Below, in pieces: positions 42,151 through 53,389 of a stretch of 64,000 nucleotides of DNA. The DNA is taken from NCBI GenBank assembly GCA_014607495.2, contig CP053156.1, positions 14,322,001 through 14,386,000 on the forward strand, given 5' to 3'. The notes under the pieces were generated by a model. It worked only from the letters and a program-made list of their open reading frames with translations, was not told the origin of the DNA and made no database searches. The position numbers and the translations under genes were made by a program. The stretch is from Carposina sasakii (lineage: Eukaryota > Arthropoda > Insecta > Lepidoptera > Carposinidae). Numbering within the stretch: the stretch's first letter is position 1; each line of letters opens with the position of its first letter.

Positions 42151-43694
42151 CAAGTTCATATATTACATAGATTTTGTATATTCGTGAAAAAAAAACAACA
42201 GTACATATCAACTTCATGAATATTGCATACTTTCATGGCTTAGTAGGTAACATGAAACTCCGTAGGACATCTTCGATATTAAAACGGACTGCAAAAATAT
42301 TTGATCGCAATCATACAATAGAAAGCAATAAGGTGAATCGATGTTGGAAATACGCAGAGTAGATAGATGGACAGTAGTCAAATATTACATTTTTTTATCA
42401 GTAGCCAGTCTTACCTTGTTTCCAAAATATATGTAGGTACATTGTTTTGAAAGAGTTTAATCTGTTAAATAGTTAATATGCATGTCGTAAGCAACTTAGG
42501 AGTTTGAGCGTTATTCAGGCAATAAGCTAGCTATTTTTTTACTAATCATTAACATCCTGTCTGGATCTCCTTTATGAGCTTGTAGGTCTTCCTCATTTTA
42601 GGAACACAGCCGTGTACGAATATGTAACATTAATTTAACCGTCATACTGTGACATATTGAAGAGTACTGCGAAGTTTGCAAGTTTGCGTAGATGACCTAT
42701 AACGCCACAATTTCATAGTTGAGTTACTGAATTTGTACGTACACTGACAATCCCACAGTTCAATTAACTTGCTGAATTTGTAGTGTGTCAAGCAATATTG
42801 GACGGAGAGGACACAAGACTTACGGCTTTGCGGCATCCGTTAGGTAGGCATTCTCTCGAACGCCTGGAGCGATCATTTTCAAGTGACTACCTTTACTGAG
42901 TTGGAAACAATACACAGTTTAATATCTAAAGCCTATTTGGATGCTTTAAATTTGCAAGAAAGTAGTGTGACTTAGTTGATAAAGCTTTCGTTACCCACTC
43001 TTCTATTAGGGACCGATTAATTGAGGCAGAATAAAGCACAGCCACTGATAAAATAAAAGTTTCTAGGTATAGGACGTTAAAATCTGGTTAGTTTAAACAT
43101 TATTCTAACTGTTGACGGCTGCATTTGTCCTGGTTTAAAAATTAAATAAAATTTTCGGCCATCTTATAAAAATCACGATCTCCAAAAATGGCATGAATTT
43201 AGGCACCAATTTAAAAGTGATCACAGTGAATGTTTTTTCTTCACGTAAAACGAAGATGAAAGATTTTGATTAAACTTTCCAGTTATATAGTTAGCTAGTT
43301 TATTGAACTACATTAAAATAATACATGAATAACGTAGTTCAGGCAAAATAAGTTGTCAGTGGCTGCTGGTATTATCGTATGTTGTAAAAACCTCATTTTC
43401 TTAAATATTAACTAGCAAACAACAGACTCTCAGAAACTATGTGAGTTCTAAAAAGTATACTAAAGCGATATCGCCCGCTGGCGGTTGTTTTGAAGCCATA
43501 TTACAGATACCCTGGCCTTGCGCCAAGGACATAAAACGTTATATACGTTAGGAATCATGGAAGTGGTTGTGTGTTCACCTTTTTATATTCCATATTCACA
43601 TTTCAAAAGCTTTTAAGAAGTTTATGGAAATCATATTTGTATTAGAAGTTGTCCAAGATATTATTGGCCCTAATTGAGAGTAACTTATTTAACT
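42151..43694. other. Interval with one repeat D fragment
   Basis: 42480-42620 matches repeat D in forward orientation (ATGTCGTAAGCAACTTAGG, CTGGATCTCCTTTATGAGC, GGAACACAGCCGTGTACG). Otherwise nothing was recognised in this A/T-rich stretch. Confidence 0.5.
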
Positions 43695-43920
43695 ACTAGT
43701 GGCCGCCCGCGACTCCGTCCGCGCGGACTACAGAAAAAACAAAATGTCAAAATTATCTGGGATTAAAACATTTACCCAAGATAAAAACCTATATGTTAAG
43801 TGGGACCTGTCACAATATATTCCTGAAAACTGCATCGAAATCGGTTCGAGCTGAGATTAGCGTGCACAAATGCACAAATAAACAGACAAACCGACAAACA
43901 GACAATAATTCCAAAAATCA
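43695..43920 (-). mobile_element. Helitron-like element, reverse orientation, 5' part lost
   Basis: ACTAGTGGCCGCCCGCGACT at the left is the element's 3' CTAGT end with its hairpin. The interior contains GGGATTAAAACATTTACCC and ATCGAAATCGGTTCGAGC. Confidence 0.72.
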
Positions 43921-44234
43921 TTATTTTGGGTACTATTGCGTTGATAAAGGTCTTCTATAATATTTTTTCTCATATATCTTCCATGTACAGATAACGATCC
44001 GTTACATTTTTACGAGTATTATATGTATAGATAGATTTAATTTATTCGTCATTACGAGTAATATATTATAGAGAATCTTTAGAGAATGGTGTTATATATT
44101 TTGATTATATTTACTGCGTAAAGTTAATTTAAATTCATAATACTTACAAGATTATATAGGCTAAATATTCATAGGCCAATCGACTCAAATTCGATATCAG
44201 TCGGTTCTGTATTTTAGGCATTTGGTTACGTTGC

Positions 44235-44400
44235 ATGCATGCTGAAGCAGGACTTGTGAGAGTCGACAAAGGAACTCGGGCATACTCTCAGGCGATAAGA
44301 TAGGAACTTTTCTTTGATCATATACATCTATTTGCGCTATGCTAAACATGACTATGAGATCTCCTTTATGATCCTACAGTTTCACCTACCTCATTTCTAT
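44235..44400 (+). repeat. Repeat D copy
   Basis: GTGAGAGTCGACAAAGGAAC, CTCAGGCGATAAGATAG and ATCTCCTTTATGATCCTACA. Followed to 44700 by unrecognised sequence with a run of ten G at 44610-44619. Confidence 0.68.
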
Positions 44401-44705
44401 TGTATATTTATTATACAATAGAATATATTATTATATATATATTATCGCATATTGATATTAACAAGGCGTAATCTTAAAGAGGTAAAAGCAATGGAAATCA
44501 GACTGAATCTGTTGGATCTTGAAAACTAAAGGCAGGTGGTGAAATTATTCAGATTGCAGTTAAGATGTGCAAGTCAAAGCCGCGCAATTAGGAGTGGGGG
44601 AAGGAGAACGGGGGGGGGGTGAATAGTTAAGTAAGTCCCGCACTGTGGGGTCTAATTTTAACATAGTTAATAGAAGTTATTCTTCGATTTTCCTCTTTAT
44701 TTGTA

Positions 44706-45173
44706 ACTAGTGGACGCCCGCGACTCCGTCCGCGTGGACTACAGAAAAAACAAAATTTATTTCACCCCCAAACTGGTAAAAATTTCAAAATGCTAGAACA
44801 AACGATTTTTTGTTTCTTATGACGTGATATTTGACGAACTTGCATACTAACTTTCAACCCTTATTTCACCCCTTAGCTGGTCGAAATTTCAAAAATGCTA
44901 GAACAAATGTTTAATGATTTCTTATCAAGTGCTTAAATATAAAGTTTCATGGTTTTATCTTTTAAAATTAAGAAATCCCATACAAACTTTCAACCTCTAT
45001 TTCAACCCCTTCATCCCTTTTTTTCGAAATAAAAAGTAGCCTATGTTCTGTCTCAGGGTCTAAAGATTGTCTGTACCAAATTTCATCAAAATCGGTTGCG
45101 AGGTTTAAGCGGGAAAGCGTAACAGACAGACAGACAGACAGACAGAGTTACTTTCGCATTTATAATATTAGTT
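44706..45173 (-). mobile_element. Helitron-like element, longest copy
   Basis: Reverse orientation: ACTAGTGGACGCCCGCGACT at the left (3' terminus CTAGT with GC stem), and GCATTTATAATATTAGT at the right, the complement of the ACTAATATTATAAA 5' start. A (CAGA)n microsatellite at 45123-45146 lies near the 5' end. No Rep/helicase coding, so non-autonomous. Confidence 0.75.
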
Positions 45174-45529
45174 GGGATTTCTAAGCGTATACATGTGAAG
45201 CGGAATATTGTGTGGGTCTAAGGCATAAAATAATAGGTTTTCCAGAATCTTGATCACGCACACTTTTGAAGCAACTTTAAGTCAGTCAAATTGACCTTAT
45301 TGATTTTTATTTATCCCCCCTTATAAGTCACATTTACCCTATTCTTGGGTATTTGGGTAATGTTTAAAATGTTATGTTAAAACAGCAGAAGATATGGGAT
45401 TTTCGCTTTTTTTTTTGTTCAATACGCGACCCACGTTTGTCATTGATGACTTGTGATTCTATGGTTATGGGATTTTTTATTTTTCTGTATTTTATTTTCT
45501 ATAAATAAATTAATAAATAAAAATAAATA
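45174..45529. other. Interval without recognised features
   Basis: Nothing recognised. Confidence 0.45.
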
Positions 45530-45772
45530 AATTAAATAAATATTCACACACTTCACAACACATTGACCTAGTCCCACACTAAGATCCCTAAGGTCTTGTG
45601 TCGTGGGTACTAAGCAACGGTATATAAATACATAGATAAGTATATAAACATCCATGACTCGGAAACAAACATCGATATTCATCATATCAATGTTTGCACC
45701 TACCGGGATTCGAACCCAGGACCTATGGCGTCGCAGGTCGGGCCACTACCAACTACACCAATCGGCCGTCAA
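45530..45772 (-). mobile_element. SINE B copy, reverse orientation
   Basis: CTACCGGGATTCGAACCCAG (B box complement) at about 45700-45720 and CACCAATCGGCCGTCAA as head end. The body with GTGTCGTGGGTACTAAGC is intact, and a (AAAT)n tail lies at the left. Confidence 0.86.
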
Positions 45773-46118
45773 TGGCGAATTCTCATTCAATACACATTAA
45801 ATATTGTTTCTGGCATACATTTACTCGTATTAACGTAATTATTACGTTTCAACAAACCCCACTCTATTGTACGAAATGGCTCACACAAAGATTCCTTTCA
45901 ACGGCTTTCAAATCAAATCTGAGTTTCGTCCCGTTTATATAAAAAGGTCTACAATTGGATTTTGACCATCTGTACTAGAGATATAAAATACTTTAGACTA
46001 CCTAGAGTTCAAATATAACCGTATGTTTAAACAAATAATTACTTGCTATTATTATTACTGAGCAACTACTTGTAGTATCATTAATTGACATTAGAATTCC
46101 CCTGTTCTTAATCTTATA
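45773..46118. other. Interval without recognised features
   Basis: Nothing recognised. Confidence 0.45.
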
Positions 46119-46398
46119 ACAGGGGGCCAATTCTCGAAAAGTCTCGAGTTGGAACGAAGCTGAAACGGAACCGTTGTAGACGCCGAGAACAAAGCAATAA
46201 TTACTTTATGGCGAAATAATTAGACACATTTCAGTACGAGACAGATATTTTTTTTATTCTGTCATACTCGCGACCGATGCGTGCTAAAATATACCTTAAT
46301 TACTCAAGCGGTAAGTATATATTGCTTCGCACCGCGTTTCGTTAACGGTTCATTAGTGGTTGCGTTTTGGCTCAAAAATTTTCAAGAATTGCCCCCCT
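46119..46398. mobile_element. MITE U, copy 2
   Basis: AACAGGGGGCCAATTCTCGA at the left and AAGAATTGCCCCCCTGTT at the right form the inverted ends. Interior GGAACGAAGCTGAAACGGAA and GTTTCGTTAACGGTTCATTA as in copy 1, in opposite orientation. Confidence 0.82.
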
Positions 46399-46517
46399 GT
46401 TCTATCTCTGAATGGATTCTTAACTATACTCATAGAATTACATTACTTTACTAATCTTCTTTATAGATACTTTGTTTGATTATCTCTGAATAGGAAACGT
46501 AGCTAATAACATTGAGC

Positions 46518-47180
46518 TTTGTACAGGCTTGATCTCGTTCACCTCGCGAGACAGGACGAGACCCTTTGATTCGGCCACCAAAAACCGATACGCGACCGAG
46601 ACATACCGAGGCGAGACCCAGGCCGACGAGACTAGAAGAGGGCATCCTGTACACAATCGCTCTTGGTCTGTCTCGGGGTGTCTCGGCGAATGTGTACAGC
46701 TTGCATGAGAATTCAATTCAATTTCAAAAAGTCTTTATTAAATAATAAAAGGTACATAGGTTTTAGTACTAAGCTAGTGTACATTTATGTATAGAATTCC
46801 TAGCAGTACAAATTCATGTAAGATAGAAGCGTTCGTCGGGTCTCTTTAATGGAATACCTCTATAAACTTACAAATTGATTTGTTATTGATGATAGGAAAT
46901 TATAATTTTTATTTTTATTTTTTAGGAAAAATTACATGTATACTTTAGCAGGAGCATTACATTTTATTACTTAAGTTTTGCTGTTATAGATTATATTTCT
47001 ATTGCTGTTATAGAAATATGTAGGTAGTCAGATTTAGCAATATAGTAAAAAGCGTTGGTTATAAGTACTTAAATAAATGTCCAAACACTTGCATGAGACT
47101 AAACGAGGGCATCCTGTACACACTCACTCTCGGTCTGTCTCGGGGTATCTCGGCGAGTGTGTACAACCGGCATAAAAGGT
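46518..47180. repeat. TGTACA/CTCGG repeat with two tandem units, split by a LINE
   Basis: Units at 46635-46710 and 47088-47175 share GAGGGCATCCTGTACACA, TCTCGGGGTGTCTCGGCGA and TGTGTACA. The left part is rich in GAGAC motifs (CGAGACATACCGAGGCGAG). A LINE tail insertion separates the units. The element type is not recognised. Confidence 0.65.
46711..47087 (-). mobile_element. 5'-truncated LINE insertion with 11-bp target duplication
   Basis: Its minus-strand 3' tail is seen as ATTCAATTCAATTTC at the left. CTTGCATGAGA flanks it at 46700-46710 and 47088-47098. The tail style suggests CR1/jockey-like; no coding sequence remains in the 377 bp. Confidence 0.82.
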
Positions 47181-48028
47181 CAGTAACGAGATCGCCCACG
47201 AGGAGCTAGTTAGTACGTAAGCTGGGATAACATGTCATATTAATTTTTACACTAGGTAAAGAGTAGACATTTTATTGTGTAGTCTAAAATATTTTAGTCA
47301 ATGTTACCTAGCGATCCGTCGCTGACAGCTAACTTAGTTACAATCGCAGGACACTTGAGGCGCCAAGGAGAATGAACCTTATCCTCTACTGCAATAAGGA
47401 CTGATACTGTATGAATTGCGAGGAATTTTTAGAGAAAATGGTTTTTTTGCTAAAGCTATCGAAATTATAGTCAAAAGCTTTTGTTGGAAATGTTAGTGTA
47501 CAAAATACAAGTTAGGTTAGTTCAAATCTAGAGATAATACTCGAACACCTTTGTTTTCATTTAAAATATATCTTAACAAATTATAACATGTTCATATATG
47601 ATATGTTTCCAGAAATGGGACTCTTACGACATCCATCCACCTGATGTATTCTAGTAGTTCCCTGCATCTTTTAATATTTTTAATTTGGGAAAAGATGATG
47701 ATAAAATTACTATGGATAACTCATGGCCACACAATATGTTTCCAAGAGTATGCATCGCCCGTCAATGTTACAATAAAAGTCAATATAATTAGGACTATTA
47801 TTAACTTTATCAATAACATCAATAATTTTCTCTAACCTAATCGAAGGACACGCAGATAGCATTAGTGGAAATCTAAATAAATCCTGAACTTCATAAATGT
47901 TAAATCGCAATGAATTCAGAAGCAATGTCAAGAGGAGCGCACACCGACGGTTAGTGTGCCGTTGTTTGCATTTCACACTGCATAGTTTAGGGACACACTG
48001 TGTGGTGATTAGTGACATGTTTAGGTTT
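47181..48028. other. Interval without recognised features
   Basis: A/T-rich. Overlapping frames of 63 and 102 codons lack motifs. 47935-48015 has a mirror-like GCACACCGACGGTTAGTGTG hairpin of unknown meaning. Confidence 0.4.
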
Positions 48029-48436
48029 TACTAGCTGTTTCTCGCGACTTCATCTGCGTGGACTACAGAATATATGGATAATATCTCCGATACAAGGATG
48101 TTCTAAAACGACAACTAACATCCTGCGGCTTGTCGCATGGTACGTGGGAGAGTGACGCTTTAACAAGATCGGAGTGGCGCAAGGCAATCAAGATAGGCAC
48201 TGAAAGTTTGAAGAAGCCCGTCTCAAGGAACTCGACGCCAAGCGACACGCCCGAAAAACTCGTCCCAAAATAAAAATATAACGTACAATGTAAGCGGGCA
48301 GTTACAGTGCAACTTATGTAGTCGCACGTTTAAGACCAAGTTCGGTTTCGCGAGTCATATCCGTGCACACGCCAGGAACTGACAAGGTGTCGCCGTCGAC
48401 GGATACGTCGTGGAGGACATCATCATCATCATCATA
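48029..48436 (+). pseudogene. Decayed LINE 3' end with a C-terminal zinc-finger remnant
   Basis: 48029-48080 is a Helitron-like 3' end scrap (TACTAGCTGTTTCTCGCGAC). From about 48130 one frame gives RSEWRKAIKIG. After a frame change, 48283-48381 give [20 protein letters not shown] followed by IRAHARN and a stop, a C2H2 finger of the kind seen at the end of some LINE RT proteins. A (CAT)n tail follows at 48421-48435. The coding region is frameshifted and truncated. Confidence 0.6.
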
Positions 48437-48639
48437 GCCTATGTTCTTATCCGTATGTACTTCGTACTAACAGCAGAAAATACGATTTTACCGGTGGCAC
48501 AGCACTGTTGCTTCATCCGATACGCGGTGTCCCCGCACTAGCGCTCTCGGATAGTCTGTGGTCCCGTTTCCCGCGCGATTAAAGATCTCTCTTGTACTTT
48601 GATTGTAGTTTCAATGCGCCATTTGTATTAAATAGTTTA

Positions 48640-49160
48640 ATTAGTAAATAAACCAGGCGTTTTTCAGTCTAACAGCTCGTATGTTTGCAAAATTTCAAGA
48701 AGATTGGTTGTGTAAATAATGCGTGAAGAGGTAGCGAACAAATACATAAACTAGGGTTGCCAACCGTCCTGTTTTCCCAGGACATGTCCTGCTTTTTGGG
48801 GTGTCCTGGGCTGTCCTGGATAGTTTTCAAGCGTCGTCCTGAGTTTTAGAGCCCTGATACATTCGCTATCGGCAGATTTTCTAAGGGTGCCGATATCAAG
48901 TCAACGCATAGTGCGACGACGCAAATAAGCGTCAACGGCACCTGTAGAAAGCCTAAAAGAAGCAAATACGTAGTCACCGGCACTGTTTTGAAATTCGCAC
49001 GAAACCAACTCTCTCCAATGGTATTGTCACTGGGCTCACACATGTATAGTCCTGGCTTTTAATCGAAATGTCCTGGTATTTCTTCTTCGAATCCTGGTTT
49101 TCAAAGTTTTGAGATGGCAACCCTAACATAAACAAACTTACTTTTGCATTTATAATATTA
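48640..49160 (-). mobile_element. Helitron-like copy hosting an hAT element
   Basis: AAAATTTCAAGAAGATTGGT, then GTGAAGAGGTAGCGAACAAA on the left and CTTACTTTTGCATTTATAAT, ATTATT on the right match the 5' half of the Helitron-like family in reverse. The hAT element separates them. The far boundary is uncertain; 48437-48640 holds nothing else recognised. Confidence 0.6.
48752..49125. mobile_element. Non-autonomous hAT element with 8-bp target duplication
   Basis: 374 bp with ends TAGGGTTGCCAACC and ATGGCAACCCTA, flanked by ACATAAAC at 48744-48751 and 49126-49133. An 8-bp duplication and a TAGGGTTGCCA end fit the hAT superfamily. The interior repeats GTCCTG motifs at both ends. No transposase; a 65-codon frame inside is not supported. 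Confidence 0.88.
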
Positions 49161-49196
49161 TTTGAGATTGGAATATGCGTATTATGTCTATTGTGA

Positions 49197-49549
49197 TACA
49201 GAGTGTAACAAAAGAGATAATGTTAAGCGAAATGCCATCTTTACAGAAACTATCCACAAAATTTCAGACCTGTAATCGCATGGCTATTTTTCAAGATAGT
49301 ATGGAGAATTCCTAAAAAACTCAGGGATGTTTATACTTTGCTACAACACTACTTGTTTATTCGAGCTTTAAATTCCGTGCATAGGTTGAATCTAAGTGCC
49401 AAGGACTGGAATTATGAGGTACTGGAAAGTCTCAAGGTGCATCCAGGCAGTTACCACTCTACGAGTATGACTTATTCCTCTATGGTTCTTTAAAGTAGGC
49501 TGGCCTCAAAGCTTTTCGCTTAACATACCCCTTGTGTTACACCCTTCAT
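49197..49549. mobile_element. MITE Y, copy 2, with nested MITE T fragment
   Basis: Ends TACAGAGTGTAACAAAAGAG and CCTTGTGTTACACCCT, with GTTAAGCGAAATGCC inside and TTTTTCAAGATAGTATGGAG in the interior. 49385-49490 is a piece of MITE T (GGACTGGAATTATGAGGTAC through TTATTCCTCTATGG), which explains its greater length than the copy at 51114. Confidence 0.8.
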
Positions 49550-49623
49550 ATTATGTATTTATTGTGCTACCTGTAACCTTTATCATCAGAAATCAGGTTT
49601 GCCCATGTGTATTTTTAGTACAT

Positions 49624-49760
49624 TAAGGGTCGAATTTTCCAAACGTCAGATAGACTATCTAAAGATGATGCTGTCTCTATCATGATCAAGTTTTAGAGGA
49701 AGACAACATGAACTTTATTCTTTTGATAGGCTATCTGAGGATTGGAAAAATCGGCCCTAA
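49624..49760. mobile_element. MITE S, short TIR element
   Basis: Inverted ends AGGGTCGAATTTTCCAAACG, TCAGATAGACTATC and GATAGGCTATCTGAGGATTG, GAAAAATCGGCCCT; about 137 bp. Confidence 0.78.
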
Positions 49761-49946
49761 AGATTATTTTATTCATCTGACCAGTGTGTCCCCACGAATG
49801 CAAATAGGCCATCAATCGTAGCCGGTGTGCTCGCGCCTTACTGTCGGGAGCGCTAACTCACGGACCGATTCCAATGGCATCGATCAATCTTAGTTGATTT
49901 TCACTCCCTGTTGTTATCTTATACACAGCCTAGTGTTAAAGTCGTA

Positions 49947-50431
49947 TACAGGGTGTGTGTGACAGCCAGACAAATACTGAGATACTGAACAAGTACCATT
50001 GTTTTGAGTTATACGACAGTGTTATTACTCGCAGGAAATACATTTTTGATTTAATTATACGCAATGTTTGCTTTCTGCGCCATTTGTATCGGTTGATCCA
50101 GTGATTAGTTAAATGGGCTTATTGGTTATAGTGTGATACGTTGTTGTTTTTTGGATCACTTGTGACAGTCTTTTGGGGTTGATCAGTTATTTGAACTTGA
50201 ACTTTTTTGAGAGCATCTTTTTTTTTTGAAAATCACCATCTCATCATGAGGTTAAAAAATTGTTTTAAGTCATTATTTAAAGCCTACTTAAACGAACCAC
50301 ACAATTTTTTCCTTATTTTTTTTTTTAAGTAGGAAAATTTAAGTATTTTCCTGTGAAGATTTTCACTGGTTTTCATCTCAGAATCATGGTCACCATATCA
50401 ATATTTGCCTGGCTGTCACAAACACCCTGTA
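49947..50431. mobile_element. MITE X, copy 4
   Basis: TACAGGGTGTGTGTGACAGC at the left and GGCTGTCACAAACACCCTGT at the right, flanked by TA on both sides. This is the best-preserved copy. Confidence 0.87.
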
Positions 50432-50523
50432 TAGCCTGTAGGAAATCATTTATTCAAAATTATAACCTTATACCTATATATATATTAATGTACGTATACG
50501 TGATTACGGCACTTAATTCTTTT

Positions 50524-51075
50524 ATGAGTAGCCAGAAAGTGTCGCAAGCGGCACGTCTGGCTGTTCATGGAGGTGTTTTGGTGCCGACTCTTATGTATGG
50601 AAGTGAAAGTTGGGTATGGCAGAAACCAAAACATCAAAGTCAAGTGAATGCAGTGGAAATGAGAGCATTGAGAAGTATTTGTAGAGTCACTTTGAAAGAT
50701 AGGATAAGAAATGAGGTGATCAGAAAGAAGTGTGGTATAAATGAGGCCGTGGTAACGAAGATTGAGAAGGGTATGTTGAGGTGGTTTGGGCATGTGGAGA
50801 GGATGAGTGAAAGTAGACTGACAAAGAAAGTGTACAACGGAAGAGTGGATGGAAGGGTTGGAAGGGGAAGACCTCGCCGGACTTTCACCGATCAAATTGG
50901 TGAAATTATAAAGAAAGGTCAGGTCAAGAGTACCCTAAACCGACGAGCGTGCATGAAGAATATCATGAAAGTAGATGAAGCGAAAGAGGTGTGTCAGGAT
51001 CGTAGCAAATGGAGATCCGTGATTTCTGCCTACCACTCCGGGAAAGAGGCATGATTATTATGTATGTATGTATGT
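50524..51075 (+). pseudogene. RTE-like LINE C-terminal fragment with (TATG)n tail
   Basis: From about 50524 the frame reads SSQKVSQAARLAVHGGVLVP, TLMYGSESWVWQK, EMRALRSICRVTLKDRIRNE, GMLRWFGHVERMSESRLTKK, GRGRPRRTFTDQIGEIIKKG, RRACMKNIMKVDEAKEVCQD and a stop at 51054. This is the conserved region after the RT palm in an RTE-like LINE group of insects. The 3' tail is GATTATTATGTATGTATG. Upstream codons back to 50353 belong to MITE X and are not part of the protein. The RT catalytic motifs and endonuclease are lost by 5' truncation. Confidence 0.87.
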
Positions 51076-51113
51076 ACGTATACATACAGATATTAATATC
51101 TGGTAACTGTAAC

Positions 51114-51378
51114 TATACACGGTGTAACAAAAGCAGTATGTTAGGCGAAAAGCTATGAATTTGAGACTCGAAATCCCTTTCTATTTTTGCGTTTTATATC
51201 CTTTTTATTTTTCAAGATCGTATGAAGTTGAGTTATTTAGGAATTCTCCATACTATCTGGAAAAATAGACATGTGATTTCGAGTCTCAATCATTTTCATT
51301 TTGTGGACCGGTTCTCTAGGGGACTATTTTCATAGCTATTTTCTTAACATACCTACCTCTTTTGTTATACACTGTACA
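51114..51378. mobile_element. MITE Y, copy 3
   Basis: ACACGGTGTAACAAAAGCAG and TTTTGTTATACACTGTAC ends, with GAGACTCGAAATCCC and its complement in the interior. It lies 39 bp after the RTE-like tail. Confidence 0.82.
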
Positions 51379-51625
51379 GACTATATGTTATTCCGATTAT
51401 AAGCTACATTATTGCTAATTTTCCATAAAATCCAGGTATTTCATGTGTAGAAAATACTCGAAAGGCTAGGCTACTCTTCTTTTAAACGATATAAACTTTA
51501 CTTGTTGCTAAGTAATTTCTATATTTGCATACGAGTACTACTCGTACTTACATTTAATACAGTTGTAACTTGTAAACAAAAATATCTTTATGAATCTTAA
51601 CTATACAATGAAAATCTCTACTTAA

Positions 51626-51800
51626 TCTATACTAATATTATAAATGAGGAAGTGTGTGTGTGTCTGTTTGTCCGTCTTTCACAGCAAAATGGAGCGGAAT
51701 GGATGGAGACGAATTGACGTGATTTTTTAAGTGGAGATAGTCAAAGGAATGGAGAGTGACATAGTCCCGGATAATTACTACAATTTGTTTCTTCTACTAG
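51626..51800 (+). mobile_element. Helitron-like element, short copy
   Basis: 5' TCTATACTAATATTATAAA, then GTGTGTGTCTGTTTGTCCGT; ends TTTCTTCTACTAG. Its middle and 3' hairpin are mostly missing. Confidence 0.65.
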
Positions 51801-53149
51801 TTTGTTATATGTGTAAAGCACCCTCGGTGGTAAGCTGTATAAATTGCTGCACTCTTTAAGGCATAAGTTCTTAGAGTTAAGTAATTTCTCTCTTCCATTA
51901 CTAATAGTCTACATTCTCCAAAACCATAAAATAAAGTTTCATGAAAAATTAAGCTTTCGGTTATTAATGACTTTTAAACTAAAATTATTTAAGAGTTTCA
52001 AGTTTTCTTACAAGTAAAAGAGAATTTATTAAAACTAATGTAAGCGCCTTCTACTTAAAAATTTTACATAAATAATATAATCTAGAAGTTTGTATTGAGG
52101 TATAATTAATTTTTTTTTCAATCGGTCAAAGCAATGTAAGTTCTTTTAAATTGCTACGCTTGGTGACCGGCAGTTCTTTTTATCTTAGCAGAATTATTTC
52201 CACTGTGGAAGATGCGCTTCATCGCACTTTCAAGATAAAACAATACTGCTTTAAGAGCTTACAGCGACTCTATAGAAAAAACGCCCAACGCCAAATACCA
52301 CAGACTAAAAAACAGAAACCAATTCGAATTCACGAATGGAACAAGAGCCACGAGCATTTTAAATGCATCCCGCTGCATGCCTACCCCTATTAGTGCAGTT
52401 ACTGTTCGTTCCTGTCTGTCAAGTCTTTACACTGCTGAATTTGCAGCTTATGTTTCAAATTCTCGTGCGTCGCTAGCTTTTCGGTCGGCCTCGATTTTGA
52501 AATTTTTGCAATATATTTTTTATTGGTTTGGAGTTTAACTGTAGCGCTATCTAGATTAACTGCGAATAGAAATGGTAAACTTTCGGTAATAGGATATTGC
52601 AGATAAGGCAGATTAAGTTCATCTTTCTTTTGCATTGTAGTACATAATAATAGTAATGTCTCCGACCATTACTCACTTTAAGCATATTTTTTATTTCCCA
52701 CTTGACCTGCTTTTTCTTTTTCAAATGTTTGTGTATATGTATAATAAAAACACCGATAATTGCCTCTTCGAGTTTTCTAAATATCATATTCAAGTGGCAA
52801 CGCTCATGCAGTATAATCTAACCGTTGTGTCGGTTATCATTTTCGCATTTATTGTTAGTACGGATATTCACATAACAGTATGGGCGATATTATGCAAAAT
52901 TTGAAGCAACAACTGCTTATTGAGCGGGTGAAATGGAAGTGAAATGGAAGTTTCATAAGCTTCCAATTAAAATGTGACCCAGAGACTAAAGGTCGCTTCG
53001 CTTGTAAAATTCTGCCTAATGTTAAATCAATGTTATAATCACTAACCTACTACTGCCATAGGAGAGATTTTGCCCATAGTCACACGAGAGACATTCACCT
53101 CTCAGAAACCCTTAATTACCTCTGACAATATCCAAGGGCAGACATAAAT
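51801..53149. other. Interval without recognised genes
   Basis: Frames of 78-82 codons on both strands (52151-52904) have no recognisable domains. A small direct repeat GTGAAATGGAA x2 lies near 52928-52949. Confidence 0.4.
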
Positions 53150-53389
53150 AATAAATAAATATTCACACACTACACAACACATTAACCTAGTCCCACATTA
53201 AGATCCCTAAGGTCTTGTGTCGTGGGTACTAAGCAACGGTATATAAATACATAGATAAGTATAGAAACATCCATGACTCGGAAACAAACATCGATAGTCA
53301 TCATATCAATGTTTGCACCTACCGGGATTCGAACCCAGGACCTATGGCGTCGCAGGCAGGGTCACTACCTACTAGACCAATCGGCCGAC
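53150..53389 (-). mobile_element. SINE B copy, reverse orientation
   Basis: As at 45530-45772, with the GATTCGAACCCAGGACCTAT B box region and the CCAATCGGCCGACA head end. A short frame through it is an artefact. Confidence 0.86.

Noticed and set aside
44610..44619. Run of ten G as a possible G-quadruplex
   Set aside because: A single run without further G tracts nearby is not enough to call a structured element.
50353..50523. N-terminal 57 codons of the RTE-like frame
   Set aside because: They translate the end of MITE X and adjacent sequence; the retroelement protein starts matching only near 50524.
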